Of a DNA stretch of 6,133 nucleotides, positions 5,316 through 6,133 are shown in pieces. Source of the DNA: Verrucomicrobiota bacterium (GTDB lineage Bacteria; Verrucomicrobiota; Verrucomicrobiia; Opitutales; Opitutaceae); assembly GCA_030916665.1 (NCBI GenBank), contig JAUPWC010000112.1:1-6133 (forward strand). The letters run 5' to 3'. The notes beneath the pieces were generated by a model. The model was not told where the DNA came from and did not search any database. It was given only the letters and a program-made list of their open reading frames with translations. Position 1 is the first letter of the stretch, and the number at the start of each line of letters is the position of its first letter. The position numbers were made by a program, and so were the translations under genes.

Positions 5316-6133
5316 ATGGCATCCTCCCGCGTCCTCACTTTCACGATCGGCACCCTTATCGCCGCCTCCGCCGCCGGCTACTATTTCTACCAGAAACGCG
5401 CCGCCGCCGCCGAGAAGCCCGCTTCCTACAACACCGCCGTCATCGCCAAGGGCAGCATCCGGCAGGTCGTCACGGCCACCGGCCAGCTCGCGCCGCTTCT
5501 GGAGGTCGATGTCGGCAGCCAAATCTCCGGCCTGGTCATCAAACTCCACGCCGACTTCAACTCCCTGGTCAAAAAGGACCAGATCCTCGTCGAGATTGAT
5601 CCGGCCACCTACCAGCAGCGCCTCCGCCAGGCCAAGGCCGACCTCGCCTCCACCCAGGCCAGCAACCGCCTCCAGCAGCTCAACACCGAACGCACCCGCG
5701 AACTCTTCGAGAAGAAACTCGTCACGCAGCAGGAACTCGACGCCGCCGAAGCCCAGCTCGCCCAGTCCAACGCCCAGCTGCTGACCCGCGAGGCCGCCGT
5801 CGAGAACGCCAACGTCGATCTCGCCCGCTGCACCATCCGCTCCCCCATCGACGGCATCGTCATCGCGAAGCAGACCGAGGAGGGCAAGACCGTCGCCGCG
5901 AGCCTCAACGCCCCCGTGCTCTTCACCATCGCCAACGATCTCGCCAAGATGCAGATCACCGCCGCCGTCGCCGAAGCCGACATCGGCTCCGTGCGCGACG
6001 GCCAGGCGGTCACCTTCACGGTGGACGCGTTTCCCAACCGTTCCTTCAACGGCCGCGTCTCGCAGGTCCGCAACGCCGCCAAGACCGTCTCCAACGTCGT
6101 CACCTACGACACCATCATCGACGTGGACAACCG
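5316..6133 (+). CDS. MacA/HlyD-like periplasmic adaptor subunit, 3' end beyond window
   Basis: 272 codons are present before the right edge; MacA-type adaptors usually run to about 380-420 residues, so the C-terminal membrane-proximal part is missing. Residues about 7-25 are a hydrophobic N-terminal anchor followed by YQKR. About 41-62 begins the membrane-proximal part (GSIRQVVTATGQLAPLLEVD). About 63-97 is the first half of the lipoyl/barrel-sandwich domain (VGSQISGLVIKLHADFNSLV, then KKDQILVEIDPATY). About 98-166 is an alpha-helical hairpin with ELFEKKLVTQQELDAAEAQL. About 167-205 completes the lipoyl domain (ARCTIRSPIDGIVIAKQTEE, then GKTV). From about 211 the beta-barrel starts (AEADIGSVRDGQAV). 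Such adaptors link an inner-membrane pump to a TolC-like outer-membrane channel. The T-x-EG-K-T-V-A and AP-x-LFTIA features favour MacA, so a MacB-type ABC transporter gene may follow outside the window. The ATG lies in CCATGG and lacks a Shine-Dalgarno sequence, but the N-terminus fits the family. Confidence 0.9.
   Translation, partial: MASSRVLTFTIGTLIAASAAGYYFYQKRAAAAEKPASYNTAVIAKGSIRQVVTATGQLAPLLEVDVGSQISGLVIKLHADFNSLVKKDQILVEIDPATYQQRLRQAKADLASTQASNRLQQLNTERTRELFEKKLVTQQELDAAEAQLAQSNAQLLTREAAVENANVDLARCTIRSPIDGIVIAKQTEEGKTVAASLNAPVLFTIANDLAKMQITAAVAEADIGSVRDGQAVTFTVDAFPNRSFNGRVSQVRNAAKTVSNVVTYDTIIDVDN

Noticed and set aside
5203..5784. A 193-codon plus-strand open frame after a strong AGGAGGT
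   Set aside because: The ribosome-binding site looks good, but most of the frame overlaps the MacA-like gene out of frame and the product is Ser/Pro/Arg-rich noise.

Overview
The window is GC-rich, with strong G/C preference at third codon positions, and gene-dense. It looks like chromosomal DNA of a Gram-negative-type bacterium. My best guess is Verrucomicrobiota, near Opitutales. That rests on family resemblance from memory: a eukaryotic-type UDP-sugar pyrophosphorylase, a GspA/GspB-like pair whose second protein starts MSLINEALKKAQKE, a WbaP/WcaJ-type sugar transferase starting MLANRHRGL, and a GxxExxY gene preceded by CACAGAG repeats. No rRNA, tRNA, CRISPR array, insertion sequence or phage gene is visible.

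Layout. (1) Positions 1-2028, minus strand, read right to left: a small FtsB/DivIC-like division protein (GTG start), then 4 bases later a 474-residue UDP-N-acetylglucosamine pyrophosphorylase-like enzyme, then, across a 41-base gap filled by a 9-base tandem repeat, a GxxExxY protein cut by the left edge. (2) Positions 2029-2143: a divergent intergenic region with an imperfect palindrome. (3) Positions 2144-3756, plus strand: a two-gene unit with 2 bases between genes, coding an ExeA/GspA-type AAA ATPase and a GspB-like single-pass membrane protein with a long Pro/Ala linker. (4) Positions 3764-5182, minus strand: a polyprenyl-phosphate sugar-1-phosphate transferase that ends only 7 bases from the end of the GspB-like gene. 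(5) Positions 5183-5315: a second divergent spacer. (6) Positions 5316-6133, plus strand: a MacA/HlyD-like periplasmic adaptor subunit cut by the right edge.

Taken together the genes serve the cell envelope: division, nucleotide-sugar supply, lipid-linked glycan initiation, secretion-type ATPase/anchor, and efflux adaptor. Joint action is certain only in the sense of operon layout for the FtsB-like/pyrophosphorylase pair and the GspA/GspB-like pair; a link of either to the sugar transferase is inference from adjacency. I see no strong evidence for an undescribed system. The most unusual local structure is the frame-preserving 9-base repeat in front of the GxxExxY gene.
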